From CAINVV01 sp038323575 (GTDB lineage: Bacteria > Bacteroidota > Bacteroidia > Bacteroidales > Prolixibacteraceae): a DNA stretch of 64,000 nucleotides. Below are positions 26,509-36,960 of this stretch, one piece after another. Each line of letters begins with the position of its first letter. The first letter of the stretch is position 1. The stretch lies in the NCBI GenBank assembly GCA_038323575.1, contig JBBQHB010000002.1, positions 1-64,000 of the forward strand, in the 5' to 3' direction. A program made the position numbers and the translations under genes. The notes under the pieces are model-generated. The model saw only the letters and a list, made by a program, of their open reading frames with translations, made no database searches and was not told the origin of the DNA.

Positions 26509-27372
26509 CTACACAGTTTTCTTGAGTGGAATAACTCCGCCCATTTCTCCCATCACATTAACGAGATCTGAACCTGTGGGAACTACAATCTTGGAATTGT
26601 CTTTCAGGGAAGTCTCCATCGCCTGGATCCGGCGAAGCATCTGGGCATTTCCTACGAAATATTTCTCGGCTGCCTCATTCACCAGCTGAATAGCCTGCGC
26701 TTCCCCTTCAGCACGAAGGATAGCCGCCTGCTTGATCCCTTCTGCACGTCTGATCTCCGCCCTTTTCTCGCCATCGGCTTTGGTTTCGGTGGCGGTGGCA
26801 TAGTCAATAGCAGCGATTTTTTCATTCTCGGCTTTCACAATCTTGTTCATGGTCTCCTGAACATCTTTCGGCGGGTCGATCTCCTTCAACTCGGTACGGA
26901 CAATTTCGATACCCCAGTTCCTCGTCTCTTCAAATAAAGTAGCATGCAGCTCTTTGTTGATTTTGCCGCGTTCGCTGTTGGCGGACTTCAGTGTCATGGT
27001 GCCGATGATGTTACGCAGGGTCGTGCGGGCAAGGTTGACAATCTGGTATTCAATGCTGTTTACATTGTACTGTGAGTTTTTAACACTCTCCTCATCCGAC
27101 TTGATTTTAAAATAGACCTGGGCATCGACACTGGCATTCAGGTTGTCGTTGGTGATAATCTCCTGTGATTCGGCATTAATCATCTTTTCCGTGATGTTGA
27201 TAATGTACATTTTGTCAATTACCGGAATAATCCAGTTGAACCCGAAAGAGGCAAAATGGTGGTACTTTCCCAGACGTTCAACCAGTGCGCGGTTGGTAGG
27301 TCTGACAATCCTGATTCCGGATAACAAAACAAAAACAACAACAGCAATTCCAACAAATACAATAGGTTCCAT
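26509..27372 (-). CDS. SPFH/band 7 membrane protein (paraslipin-like)
   Basis: Predicted 287-residue membrane-anchored protein. A single N-terminal membrane segment (about 4-22) is followed by a band 7 domain (RPTNRALVERLGKYHHF, WIIPVIDKMY, LRNIIGTMTL) and a long Ala/Glu-rich helix (about 190-250) that drives ring or scaffold assembly. It resembles stomatin/paraslipin proteins, which organise membrane microdomains and often pair with an NfeD protein; none is adjacent here. Confidence 0.9.
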   Translation of the reverse strand: MEPIVFVGIAVVVFVLLSGIRIVRPTNRALVERLGKYHHFASFGFNWIIPVIDKMYIINITEKMINAESQEIITNDNLNASVDAQVYFKIKSDEESVKNSQYNVNSIEYQIVNLARTTLRNIIGTMTLKSANSERGKINKELHATLFEETRNWGIEIVRTELKEIDPPKDVQETMNKIVKAENEKIAAIDYATATETKADGEKRAEIRRAEGIKQAAILRAEGEAQAIQLVNEAAEKYFVGNAQMLRRIQAMETSLKDNSKIVVPTGSDLVNVMGEMGGVIPLKKTV

Positions 27373-27610
27373 GATTTCGGTATTTTAATTTGATAATTAA
27401 TAGGTTAACTATAATTGACCTGCTAACAAATTTACGCGATTTTATCGGAATAAAAAAAAAATATGTCATTGATTCCAAAGTATTATTATTCTGATTATTT
27501 TTTGCAGCGCATTTCACCGATCAGATTAAATCATCAGAGAAAGTCGGGGCAAAAGAAAAAGAAGTAGATTTACGTTACAAAACCAGTATTATCATTCCCA
27601 GTTTCTGTCA

Positions 27611-29386
27611 ATGAATTTTTTCGCAAAAACCTTTAATAAAGCAAGAAATCTAAATTTCTCACGGCTTTCCGAACGGGAAAGGCTGATTATATTAAGTTTT
27701 GCCGTCGGCTTGTTAAGCGGTTTCTCAGCCATCCTGCTCAAAAACATTATACATATTTCAAGTACTTTCCTGACTGAAGATTTTGATGCGCTCCAGGAAA
27801 ATTACCACTATTTCCTCTATCCCGGCATTGGTATTCTGCTTACTTATATCTATACCAAATTCGTTGTTAAAGAAGATATCAGTCACGGTGTGACGAAAGT
27901 ACTGGAATCGATTTCCAGGAAGAAAGGGTATCTGCGTGCACACAACATGTTTACCTCCATCATTTCGAGTACCATCACTATCGGATTTGGCGGTTCGGTC
28001 GGAGCTGAGGCTCCGGTCGTTTTAACCGGTTCATCAATTGGCTCTACCATTGCACGGAAGTTTAATCTCAATTACCGTACCATGACGGTACTGATTGGCT
28101 GCGGCGCTGCCGGTGCAATCTCCGGTATCTTTAAAGCGCCGCTGGCAGGTATGCTGTTTGCCATTGAAGTGCTGATGCTTGACCTGACCATGGCTTCGTT
28201 GTTACCGCTGATGATTTCGGCAGCTACTGCTGCTTCGCTTGCCTATTTTTTAATGGGAACCGGTTACGAACTGAACTTTCAAATAGACGCGGCCTTTAAG
28301 GTCACCAATATCCACTGGTATATTTTACTCGGAGTTTTCTGCGGTCTCTTTTCCGTTCTGTTTTCGAGGGGAAACCTCCTGATAGAAGGAAGCCTGAAAA
28401 AAATTAAAAGCCCTCTACTGAGGATTGGCATCGGCGGATTGTCGCTTGGAGGGATGATTTTTCTGTTCCCATCCCTCTGGGGTGAGGGTTATTTCACCAT
28501 CAACCAGATCGTGAATGATCTCGGCAACCACATACTTAACAACTCCTTCTTCTTCGAATACAGGGACGACAAGCTGGTATTGATGGGTCTGGTGGCCATC
28601 ATCATGCTTGTAAAAATAGTTGCAACAGCCACCACCAACGGCTCAGGGGGAAGCGGGGGTATATTTGCCCCTACCCTATTCCTTGGAAGCCTTGCCGGAT
28701 TTTTGATCTCCCTGATTCTTAACTACAACGGGGCGATGGTGCCTGCCAAAAATTTCGCCCTGGCGGGGATGGCCGGCATGATGGCGTCCGTGATGCATGC
28801 ACCGATGACTGCTATCTTCCTGATTGCAGAAATCACAGGCGGATTTGGCCTGCTTATCCCGTTAATGATCACCTCTGCAACTGCATTTCTGACAGCCCTC
28901 CCGATTGAACCCCACTCCATCTACCACAAAAGGCTGGCGCTGAAAGGAGACCTGATTACGCACAACAAAGACAAAGCCGTCCTGACTCTGCTGAAACTGC
29001 ACCACGTCATCGAAAAAGACCATTTTTCGGTTAACCCAAACACCACGCTGGGAGAACTCGTCGGTATCATTGCAAAGTCCAAAAGAAATGTCTTTCCTGT
29101 GGTTGATGAACACAACATTTTCAAAGGGGTAGTCCTGTTGGATGATGTCAGGGAAATCATGTTCAACAAGAAACTTTATACCACCAAAAATGTCTCGGAA
29201 TTAATGGCCTTGTCACCCGAGATTATCTCCCATGACGAAAAAATGGATGTGGTGATGAAAAAATTCAACGACAGCGGTACATGGAATCTTCCGGTAGTCC
29301 AAAACGGCAAGTATGTAGGGTTTATATCCAAATCCAGAATATTCAATGCCTACCGGGATTTGTTGGTGAATTTCTCGGATGAATGA
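27611..29386 (+). CDS. ClC-family chloride channel/antiporter with CBS domains
   Basis: Predicted 591-residue inner-membrane anion transporter. About 430 residues form the ClC membrane core: GFGGSVGAEAPVVLTG holds the gating glutamate in place of the GREGP form, NGSGGSGGIFAPTLFLG is the GxFxP anion site, and SGIFKAPLAGMLFAIE is conserved. The C-terminal 130 residues hold two CBS motifs (VFPVVDEHNIFKGVV, LPVVQNGKYVGFIS), which likely sense nucleotides. Transport versus channel mode cannot be decided from sequence. Confidence 0.93.
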   Translation: MNFFAKTFNKARNLNFSRLSERERLIILSFAVGLLSGFSAILLKNIIHISSTFLTEDFDALQENYHYFLYPGIGILLTYIYTKFVVKEDISHGVTKVLESISRKKGYLRAHNMFTSIISSTITIGFGGSVGAEAPVVLTGSSIGSTIARKFNLNYRTMTVLIGCGAAGAISGIFKAPLAGMLFAIEVLMLDLTMASLLPLMISAATAASLAYFLMGTGYELNFQIDAAFKVTNIHWYILLGVFCGLFSVLFSRGNLLIEGSLKKIKSPLLRIGIGGLSLGGMIFLFPSLWGEGYFTINQIVNDLGNHILNNSFFFEYRDDKLVLMGLVAIIMLVKIVATATTNGSGGSGGIFAPTLFLGSLAGFLISLILNYNGAMVPAKNFALAGMAGMMASVMHAPMTAIFLIAEITGGFGLLIPLMITSATAFLTALPIEPHSIYHKRLALKGDLITHNKDKAVLTLLKLHHVIEKDHFSVNPNTTLGELVGIIAKSKRNVFPVVDEHNIFKGVVLLDDVREIMFNKKLYTTKNVSELMALSPEIISHDEKMDVVMKKFNDSGTWNLPVVQNGKYVGFISKSRIFNAYRDLLVNFSDE

Positions 29387-29404
29387 AATTTACTTTGAAA
29401 GTTG

Positions 29405-29412
29405 TACTTTTG
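29405..29412 (+). promoter_or_regulatory. Bacteroidota -7 box upstream of glyA
   Basis: TACTTTTG matches the TAnnTTTG consensus and lies 27 bases before the glyA start codon. No clear -33 element is visible. Confidence 0.5.
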
Positions 29413-29438
29413 GGTCTTAAACTTTTATTCTCCGCCAC

Positions 29439-30719
29439 ATGAAGAAAGACACCCAAATTTTTGAGATCATCACCAAGGAACATGCCCGTCAGCTGCACGG
29501 CATCGAATTAATAGCCTCCGAAAATTTCGTTTCACAACAGGTGATGGATGCCATGGGCTCCTGTCTGACCAACAAATATGCCGAAGGCTATCCGGGACAC
29601 CGTTACTACGGAGGCTGTCAGTTTATCGATGAAGCGGAACAACTGGCCATCGACCGTCTCAAAGAACTTTTCGGCGCCGAATATGCCAACGTCCAGCCGC
29701 ACTCCGGAGCACAGGCCAACATGGCAGTATTGATGACTGTTCTTAAGCCGGGTGATACTTTCCTTGGATTGGATCTTTCTCACGGCGGTCACCTTTCGCA
29801 CGGCTCTCCGGTAAATTCATCCGGACTGCTGTACCACCCGGTTTCTTATGGTGTCAAAGAAGATTCCGGTCTGGTCGATTACGACCACATGGAGCAGGTT
29901 GCCCTTAAGGAAAAGCCAAAACTGATCATCGCAGGCGCTTCGGCCTATTCCAGGGAGTGGGATTATGCCCGTATCCGGACACTTGCCGACAAGATTGGCG
30001 CCATTTTCATGGTCGACATGGCTCATCCGGCCGGCCTGATCGCTGCCGGATTGCTCGACAATCCACTTAAACACGCACACATCGTCACATCTACAACCCA
30101 TAAAACATTGCGCGGACCCCGCGGAGGGATCATCCTGCTAGGGAAAGATTTTGAGAACCCATGGGGACTTGCCACCAAAAAAGGGGAAATCAAAATGATG
30201 AGCAGCCTGCTCGATTCTGCAATCTTCCCCGGCATTCAGGGTGGTCCGCTGGAACATGTCATCGCAGCAAAAGCCGTTTCATTCGGCGAGGCGCTGCTTC
30301 CGGAATACAAAATCTACCAGGCTCAGGTACAAAAAAATGCCAAAGTGATGGCTCAGGCATTCATGGACAAGGGTTACAAAGTCATATCAGGAGGAACAGA
30401 CAACCATTCCATGCTGATCGACCTGCGTACAAAATTCCCTGACCTGACAGGTAAAAAAGCGGAGAACGTGCTGGTTCAGGCGGATATCACCATTAACAAA
30501 AACATGGTGCCGTTCGACAGCCGTTCACCATTCCTTACATCCGGATTACGCGTAGGTACTCCGGCCATCTCTACCAGAGGATTGAAAGAGGAGCAAATGG
30601 GCGTAATAGTTGAGATGATCGACCGCGTACTGCTTGATGCCGACAGCGAACAGAATATCTTGAAAGTCAGGGCTGAGGTGAACAAAATGATGGAGGACTA
30701 TCCGATTTTTGCATGGTAA
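29439..30719 (+). CDS. glyA: Serine hydroxymethyltransferase
   Basis: PLP enzyme converting serine and tetrahydrofolate to glycine and methylene-tetrahydrofolate, the main source of one-carbon units. The protein (426 residues) shows IELIASENFVS, KYAEGYPGHRYYGG, QPHSGAQAN and the PLP-lysine motif STTHKTLRGPRGG (K222). Length is typical. It appears to be a single-gene unit with its own promoter box. Confidence 0.97.
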   Translation: MKKDTQIFEIITKEHARQLHGIELIASENFVSQQVMDAMGSCLTNKYAEGYPGHRYYGGCQFIDEAEQLAIDRLKELFGAEYANVQPHSGAQANMAVLMTVLKPGDTFLGLDLSHGGHLSHGSPVNSSGLLYHPVSYGVKEDSGLVDYDHMEQVALKEKPKLIIAGASAYSREWDYARIRTLADKIGAIFMVDMAHPAGLIAAGLLDNPLKHAHIVTSTTHKTLRGPRGGIILLGKDFENPWGLATKKGEIKMMSSLLDSAIFPGIQGGPLEHVIAAKAVSFGEALLPEYKIYQAQVQKNAKVMAQAFMDKGYKVISGGTDNHSMLIDLRTKFPDLTGKKAENVLVQADITINKNMVPFDSRSPFLTSGLRVGTPAISTRGLKEEQMGVIVEMIDRVLLDADSEQNILKVRAEVNKMMEDYPIFAW

Positions 30720-30777
30720 AAGGGAGAAGCTTTTAGCTGTGTCACTTTGCAAGGTTTTGTCCCTAAAATAAAAGTGG

Positions 30778-31167
30778 TTAGAACCAAATTTTGACAAGCT
30801 CACAGATTTTAGGCAGAAAGACCAGGCATCCGGCTATTACAGCGGTAACAGCGCTTACCAGGACTGCAGCAGCCGCGAGGTCTTTCACCTTTTTAACCTT
30901 TTCACTCCTTTCGGGAGAGAGATGATCGGCTAAATTTTCAATGGCTGAATTGAAGAGTTCAGAAATAAAAACTGCTCCGATAACAATTGCAAGCAGTGCC
31001 CATTCTACCGGGGAGATTTTCAAAAGTAATCCCGCCAGTGCGGCTAAAATAGCAGCAACAAGATGAATTCTGGAATTATGCTCTTCTGTAAGCATGATCT
31101 TCAGTCCATTGAATGCATAGTTAAAGCTTTTCAACCTTTTCCTGAGCGAGAATTTTTCACTTTTCAT
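30778..31167 (-). CDS. Diacylglycerol/undecaprenol kinase (DgkA family)
   Basis: Predicted 129-residue inner-membrane kinase with three membrane segments (about 37-53, 54-75 and 102-122). The family motif NSAIENLADHLSPERSE and the following KVKDLAAAAV are present, as is EEHNSRIHL near the N-terminus. In many bacteria this family phosphorylates undecaprenol rather than diacylglycerol; the substrate here cannot be told. It is convergent with glyA and downstream of tsaD. Confidence 0.9.
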   Translation of the reverse strand: MKSEKFSLRKRLKSFNYAFNGLKIMLTEEHNSRIHLVAAILAALAGLLLKISPVEWALLAIVIGAVFISELFNSAIENLADHLSPERSEKVKKVKDLAAAAVLVSAVTAVIAGCLVFLPKICELVKIWF

Positions 31168-31213
31168 ATTAACCCATATTTAGCTGATACTTATCCCAAT
31201 CCAAAATAGGTTC

Positions 31214-31248
31214 CACTGACGGGGTGACTAAGAGTCACCCCGTCAGTG
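31214..31248. terminator. Hairpin after tsaD
   Basis: Perfect 16-bp arms (31214-31229 CACTGACGGGGTGACT and 31233-31248) with a 3-base loop, two bases after the tsaD stop codon. No long T-run follows, so it may be a repeat-derived hairpin more than a classic terminator. Confidence 0.65.
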
Positions 31249-31250
31249 AT

Positions 31251-32285
31251 TTAGTTTATTACCACTCTTGAAAACGGGACAGCATCCAGTGAAGCGAAAT
31301 CCCCCTTCAAATACTTGTAATATCCGGTAATGGCAATCATAGCGGCATTGTCGGTCGTATATTTGAACGGAGGGATGTACATCTTCCATCCAAGTTTAGC
31401 GGCTGTATCCAGCAGGGCGGCGCGTAATCCGGAATTGGCAGAGACACCGCCGGCTACCGCAATCTCCCGAATGCCGGTCTGTTCAGCGGCCAGACGCAGT
31501 TTGGCCAGTAATATTTCGATGATGGTATATTGCAGCGAAGCACATAGGTCTGCCTTGTTGTTGTCGATGAAAGCATCATCCTTGGCAATCTCATCCCGCA
31601 GAAGGTAAAGAAAGGAGGTCTTCAGTCCGCTGAAACTGTAATCCAGTCCCTGAATCCTTGGTTTGGAAAAAACAAAGGCATTCGGATTGCCTTCTTTGGC
31701 CATTTTATCTATCAGCGGACCGCCGGGATAAGGCAAACCCATTACTTTGGCACATTTGTCGAACGCTTCACCGGCAGCGTCATCTATGGTCTGTCCGATT
31801 ACTTCCATGTCCAGGTAGTTTCTCACAACGATGATTTGTGAGTTTCCGCCCGAAACCAACAGGCACAGGAACGGGAATCCGGGTGCCTGGTGCACTTCGT
31901 TTTTTTCCTGCAGGAAATGTGCCAAAACGTGTCCCTGGAGATGGTTTACTTCGATCAGCGGAATATTTCTTGCCAGGGCAAAGGCTTTGGCAAATGAGAC
32001 GCCAACCAGCAGGGAGCCAAGGAGACCAGGTCCGCGTGTAAATGCAACTGCGCTGATTTCATCCATTGAAACACCTGCCTTTTTCACCGCCAGATCTACC
32101 ACCGGAATAATATTTTGCTGATGGGCCCTGGAGGCAAGTTCGGGTACCACTCCGCCGTATGCTTTGTGTACTGCCTGACCGGCCACTTCGTTGCTAAGCA
32201 TCATTTCGTTTCTGATTACTGCTGCCGAAGTGTCGTCGCATGATGATTCTATCCCCAAAATTACAATATCTTTATTCTTCTCCAT
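31251..32285 (-). CDS. tsaD: tRNA N6-threonylcarbamoyladenosine transferase
   Basis: Transfers the threonylcarbamoyl group to A37 of ANN-reading tRNAs with TsaB and TsaE. The protein (344 residues) shows GIESSCDDTSAAV, the metal-binding NHLQGHVLAH (H115, H119), DDAAGEAFDK and AVAGGVSANSGLR. It is divergent from tamB with a 61-base gap that must hold both promoters; this tsaD-tamB pairing is common in Bacteroidota. Confidence 0.97.
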   Translation of the reverse strand: MEKNKDIVILGIESSCDDTSAAVIRNEMMLSNEVAGQAVHKAYGGVVPELASRAHQQNIIPVVDLAVKKAGVSMDEISAVAFTRGPGLLGSLLVGVSFAKAFALARNIPLIEVNHLQGHVLAHFLQEKNEVHQAPGFPFLCLLVSGGNSQIIVVRNYLDMEVIGQTIDDAAGEAFDKCAKVMGLPYPGGPLIDKMAKEGNPNAFVFSKPRIQGLDYSFSGLKTSFLYLLRDEIAKDDAFIDNNKADLCASLQYTIIEILLAKLRLAAEQTGIREIAVAGGVSANSGLRAALLDTAAKLGWKMYIPPFKYTTDNAAMIAITGYYKYLKGDFASLDAVPFSRVVIN

Positions 32286-32346
32286 TTTATTTCAATCTCA
32301 ACCGGTTACCTTTTAACTCGGCAAAAAGTATTAATTTTATCTCCTG

Positions 32347-35300
32347 ATGAAAGAAGAGCAAACATCCACTCAATCAGTACCCAAAGGTATCAAAAAAAAG
32401 GTTAGGACCTTCATTGTCGTTGCCTTCCTGCTGATAGCTTTGCCTGAAATCGTGTATGTTACTTTCCGGAGTAACACGGTCCAGACGGTTGCCATCAGGT
32501 GGTTAATGGACCAGATTGGCCAAACTTACAACACAAAAATAAAAGTTGGAGGCATTGATATCTCCTTCTTTGACAAGATCACCCTGGAAAAGATATTGAT
32601 TGAAGATCAGTCAAGGGATACCTTGTTTTATGTCGATCAGTTAAAACTGCAAATCGACAGCATCAGGCTGTTAAGCCGCAGGGTCCATATCAACAATATC
32701 TTTGTCCAGCAACCAAAGCTGCACATGTTCCAGGATACATCAGGAACCAACTTCCAGTTCATTCTTGACTCTGTCAAAGCTGCACCTCCACAAACCGAAA
32801 ATGCCAAAGCATGGGATATTCGTTTCAACAACCTTTTTGTGCGGAATGCTGAAATTCGTTTCAGGAAGCCTTATGCCGATACCGTTTTTCACGAAGGAAT
32901 AAATTTTAACAATCTGGATATCAACGGAGTTAATCTTGCGATGGTTCAGGTAAAAAAAGAAGGGTCGGCCATATCCATGCTCCTTGACAATTCTTCTTTA
33001 CAGGAGAAGTCCGGTTTTCTCATTAAAAATATGACCTTCAGGGCTTTGTTAGACTCATCGGGATTGCACCTTCATCAATTCGCCCTAATTACTGACCATT
33101 CAAGTATTTTTTCGGACTCCATGATGGTCACCCACCGGAAAAGCATGCTGATGGATAAATTTGATACGGTCAAAAAAATTACGGATATCCCTTTGGCCTA
33201 TCAATTTGATTATGAAGGTAATCTTGCTGAATCCATCATTTCAACAGCAGATCTCGCCTATTACGTACCTGACATTTGGGGGATGAATGAACCGCTGCTG
33301 TTCTCCGGAAATGTAAGGGGAACCATAGATAACCTCAAATTCAAAAAACTAAATCTGAGAATCGGCCAAAAAACTTCATTCAATGCTGATCTGGAGCTCA
33401 AAGGATTACCAGACTGGCAAAATACCTACATCTTTTTGAAATTCTACAACAACACCTTTAATTTCAACGATTTTGCAGCGATTAAACTTCCTGATGCCGC
33501 CAATACCCATTATCCTAAAATTCCCGCCTCTCTCCTGGACGATGTGGATCTCAACTACCGGGGGACATTCAGCGGTTTTCCTTCCGACTTCGTTGCTTAC
33601 GGAAAATTAAACGGTGATCTTGGATCACTCTCTACCGACATTGCCATATCTCCCTCAATTTCAGGCTCTTTTAAATTCAGTGGAATGCTCGATGCCAAAT
33701 CCTTTAAGATTGGAAAACTCTTCGGTTTTGATCCGCTCGGGGAAGTCACACTTCACGCAGAAGTAATTGTGAGCAAGAAAGATAAACACTTCGATGCGAC
33801 GATCAAAGGAAATATAGACAGTCTTTATTACAACAACAACCGGATCGATTCGATTTATCTGAACGGAACAGTAAGTAACAAGGGCTACGATGGAAAACTT
33901 ACCGTCAATGACGATAAATTAAGGTTGGCATTCTCCGGTATGGCTAATCTCGAGGGTCAAATTCCGGTGTTTAATTTCACCTCTTCGGTGAAAACAGCCA
34001 ACCTGAATGTATTGGGACTTGATATGGTTCACAAGGAAGCAACCGCTGCTTTTGATATGGAGGCAAACTTTACCGGGAAAAACATTGATGAATTGGATGG
34101 ATCCATCGATATAAAAAACATGAAACTGGCAAGAGACGGGAAAATATTCGATGTGAAAACCCTAAGTTTAAATACCAACAACACTTTACTGCGGAACGCT
34201 ATCACCCTGCGTTCCGACATTGCCGATGTTGATATCGTTGGTAAATACCGCTTTCTCGAGTTCGGACTCACCCTCCGCGATTACCTTCAGTATTATCTTC
34301 CCTCGGCCAATCTGCCTTTCAGCAAGGAGGGAATCGCCGGTAGTAATATTTTCAATTTCAAGGTTAACGTTAAAAAACCTGAACAGATCACTTTCTTCTA
34401 TTACCCCGAAATCAAACCTGAATCACCGATTGTCATGAACGGGGAGATCAACTCTTTGACCAGGAGTCTGAATTTTATTTGTTCTGCCGGGAATTTGTCC
34501 TATCAGAATATTCACACCAAAGGCCTCACCTTTTCCTCAGGGAACAACGGCAACCGCTGGATGATCAGGCTGGGCCTCGAAGAAGCCTCCCTGGGCAAAA
34601 TTTACAGCATAGAAAACATATCCCTTAACAATACCCTTTTCAGGGATACTTTACTGACCAGTTTTGCCTGGGGTAAGAAAAATGAAAAGAATTACAGCGG
34701 AAAAATCGACATAGAGGGTCTTTTCTCCAAGAATATTGAGGGTCTCAGGATGGCAGATTTCAAAATAAAACCATCCGACATCATGGTCCATGATACCCTT
34801 TGGCAATTTGAAAACAGCAGAGTACATATTGACTCAACTAAAATTGCAGTTGAAAACTTCAATGTACATCACAGGGATGAATTTTTTCGCATACACGGTC
34901 AACTATCTGCCGATCTGTCAGATAAATTAAAAATTGAAGTAAGCAAAATCAACCTGGGATTTTTTGACCTGATCACAAAACAAAAGATTGGTATTGAAGG
35001 AATACTAAGCGGTGTGACCGAAATTGCAGACATCAACAATTCATTCTTCCTCAACAGTAGTTTGACCATCAGCAATTTTCATTTCGACAAAAACTACTTT
35101 GGAGATGTTTTGCTCGACAACGACTGGAACAAAAAAGAAAAACGGCTGTACACCTCTATCAGGCTGAACAATAAAGATACAACATCCTTACTCATAAAAG
35201 GTTATTATACCCCTACCTCTGATTCCCTTCACTATAATGCCAGGCTGACGGATTTTGCACTTCAGACGATATTCCCGTTTCTACAGAGTTTTTCCAACGG

Positions 35301-36861
35301 GGTTAGCGGAAAAGGTAATGGTTCAGTGGATATAACAGGAACATTCTCTGATCCCTGTTTTATTGGCAAAGTTGATGTAAGTAATGGAAAAATCGGCATC
35401 GATTACACCAAAGTGGCCTATACTTTCAACCATCCGATAGAGTTTTCCCACGATTCTATTTGTTTCAGGAAAATCGCCATGAAGGACAGTGAAAACAATA
35501 CCGGCATCTTCGACGGGTACATCACCCATAAAATGTTCGGGAACTTAAAATACCATATGGGTCTCAATACAAAAAGGATTGAAGCTTTGAGAACGAACAT
35601 TTCCGACAATCCGCTTTTTTACGGCGAAGCTCATTGCAGCGGTGATATCCTTATAACCGGCACGGACGGCAAGGTGAAACTTGATTTGAACATCAATACC
35701 GAAGAAGGCACGCAGATTGTTATTCCTTTGGAAACACCCTCATCTGTTGCTGAAAACGATTTTATCCGTTTTGTGCGACCGGATACCATTACAAACAATA
35801 TTTCCAATGAACCAACCTCTCCCGAAAGCGGTTCTTTTGAACTGAATCTCAATTTGACAGTTACTCCCGCAGCAAAAATCCAGATACTGTTCAATTCATC
35901 GCTGGGTGATGCCATCACGGGACAGGGTTCAGGCAATCTCCTGATGGTCTATGACAAACAGGAAAATTTTTCAATGTTTGGCAATTACACCATTTACAAA
36001 GGAGATTATCTTTTTACCCTTCAAAACGTAATCGGAAAGAAATTCAAGCTGGAAGAAGGCGGCACAATCACCTGGAACGGAGACCCCTACGAAGCCATAG
36101 TGGACCTCAATGCGGTCTACAACCTGAAAGCATCGATAAAAAATCTTCTGGCTGATACTTATAAAAGCGACAATAACACAAGAATTCCGGTGGAATGCAA
36201 AATCAATCTTTCACACAAACTGCTGAACCCGGTATTGAAGTTTGATATTTTATTCCCGACTGCCGATGAAAGAACCAAGGATGAATTGCAGCAGTTCATA
36301 AGTACCCAGGATGACATCAACCGTCAAATGCTGACCCTGATGCTGCTGGGACAGTTTTATACGCCGGAATATATTCGCGGCAGGACAGACACGCAGGCAA
36401 ATACAGGAGCACTGGTGGGAGCCACAACCTCTGACATGCTTTCGAGTCAGTTGTCCAACTGGCTTTCCCAAATCAGCACAAATTTCGATGTGGGATTTAA
36501 TTACAGACCCGGAGATCAGGTCAATACCAACCAAATGGAATTGGCGCTCAGTACGCAGATATTTGATGACCGGGTCACCATCAATGGAAACATCGGCAAC
36601 AACAGCACCTTACAGAACAACAACACCAACTCGGTTGTGGGAGAGATAGAGGTCTTTATCAAACTGATAAAATCCGGGAAATTGCAGTTGAAGGTTTACA
36701 ACAGGGCCAACACCTATATGACCTATGATACTGCGCCCTACAAACAGGGTATCGGATTCTCTTACCGCGGAAGCTTTAATACATTTTCAGACCTTTTCCA
36801 GCGGAGACCGGGTAAAAAGATAACAGGAATAAAACCATCAGAGGAGACTACGGTAAAGTAA
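32347..36861 (+). CDS. tamB: TamB-like translocation/assembly protein (DUF490)
   Basis: Predicted 1504-residue envelope protein. An N-terminal membrane anchor (about 20-40, FIVVAFLLIALPEIVYV) is followed by a long periplasmic beta-rich region with AsmA-like start (IKVGGIDISFFDKITLEKI) and a C-terminal TamB/DUF490 domain (about 1080-1480; GNYTIYKGDYLFTLQ, LEEGGTITWNGDPYEA). TamB proteins are thought to bridge the two membranes and move phospholipid or help barrel assembly. The length fits the family. Confidence 0.93.
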   Translation: MKEEQTSTQSVPKGIKKKVRTFIVVAFLLIALPEIVYVTFRSNTVQTVAIRWLMDQIGQTYNTKIKVGGIDISFFDKITLEKILIEDQSRDTLFYVDQLKLQIDSIRLLSRRVHINNIFVQQPKLHMFQDTSGTNFQFILDSVKAAPPQTENAKAWDIRFNNLFVRNAEIRFRKPYADTVFHEGINFNNLDINGVNLAMVQVKKEGSAISMLLDNSSLQEKSGFLIKNMTFRALLDSSGLHLHQFALITDHSSIFSDSMMVTHRKSMLMDKFDTVKKITDIPLAYQFDYEGNLAESIISTADLAYYVPDIWGMNEPLLFSGNVRGTIDNLKFKKLNLRIGQKTSFNADLELKGLPDWQNTYIFLKFYNNTFNFNDFAAIKLPDAANTHYPKIPASLLDDVDLNYRGTFSGFPSDFVAYGKLNGDLGSLSTDIAISPSISGSFKFSGMLDAKSFKIGKLFGFDPLGEVTLHAEVIVSKKDKHFDATIKGNIDSLYYNNNRIDSIYLNGTVSNKGYDGKLTVNDDKLRLAFSGMANLEGQIPVFNFTSSVKTANLNVLGLDMVHKEATAAFDMEANFTGKNIDELDGSIDIKNMKLARDGKIFDVKTLSLNTNNTLLRNAITLRSDIADVDIVGKYRFLEFGLTLRDYLQYYLPSANLPFSKEGIAGSNIFNFKVNVKKPEQITFFYYPEIKPESPIVMNGEINSLTRSLNFICSAGNLSYQNIHTKGLTFSSGNNGNRWMIRLGLEEASLGKIYSIENISLNNTLFRDTLLTSFAWGKKNEKNYSGKIDIEGLFSKNIEGLRMADFKIKPSDIMVHDTLWQFENSRVHIDSTKIAVENFNVHHRDEFFRIHGQLSADLSDKLKIEVSKINLGFFDLITKQKIGIEGILSGVTEIADINNSFFLNSSLTISNFHFDKNYFGDVLLDNDWNKKEKRLYTSIRLNNKDTTSLLIKGYYTPTSDSLHYNARLTDFALQTIFPFLQSFSNGVSGKGNGSVDITGTFSDPCFIGKVDVSNGKIGIDYTKVAYTFNHPIEFSHDSICFRKIAMKDSENNTGIFDGYITHKMFGNLKYHMGLNTKRIEALRTNISDNPLFYGEAHCSGDILITGTDGKVKLDLNINTEEGTQIVIPLETPSSVAENDFIRFVRPDTITNNISNEPTSPESGSFELNLNLTVTPAAKIQILFNSSLGDAITGQGSGNLLMVYDKQENFSMFGNYTIYKGDYLFTLQNVIGKKFKLEEGGTITWNGDPYEAIVDLNAVYNLKASIKNLLADTYKSDNNTRIPVECKINLSHKLLNPVLKFDILFPTADERTKDELQQFISTQDDINRQMLTLMLLGQFYTPEYIRGRTDTQANTGALVGATTSDMLSSQLSNWLSQISTNFDVGFNYRPGDQVNTNQMELALSTQIFDDRVTINGNIGNNSTLQNNNTNSVVGEIEVFIKLIKSGKLQLKVYNRANTYMTYDTAPYKQGIGFSYRGSFNTFSDLFQRRPGKKITGIKPSEETTVK

Positions 36862-36876
36862 TCTCAAATAAATTTC

Positions 36877-36884
36877 TAATTTTG
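36877..36884 (+). promoter_or_regulatory. Bacteroidota -7 box upstream of the TonB-like gene
   Basis: TAATTTTG fits the TAnnTTTG consensus, 77 bases before the start codon and 16 bases after the tamB stop codon. Confidence 0.4.
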
Positions 36885-36960
36885 CCAATGACCCTATGGT
36901 TCTGATTTTCGGAAATTAGATTCGGGATTCAGAAATGGCAAATAATAGCATGTAGAATTT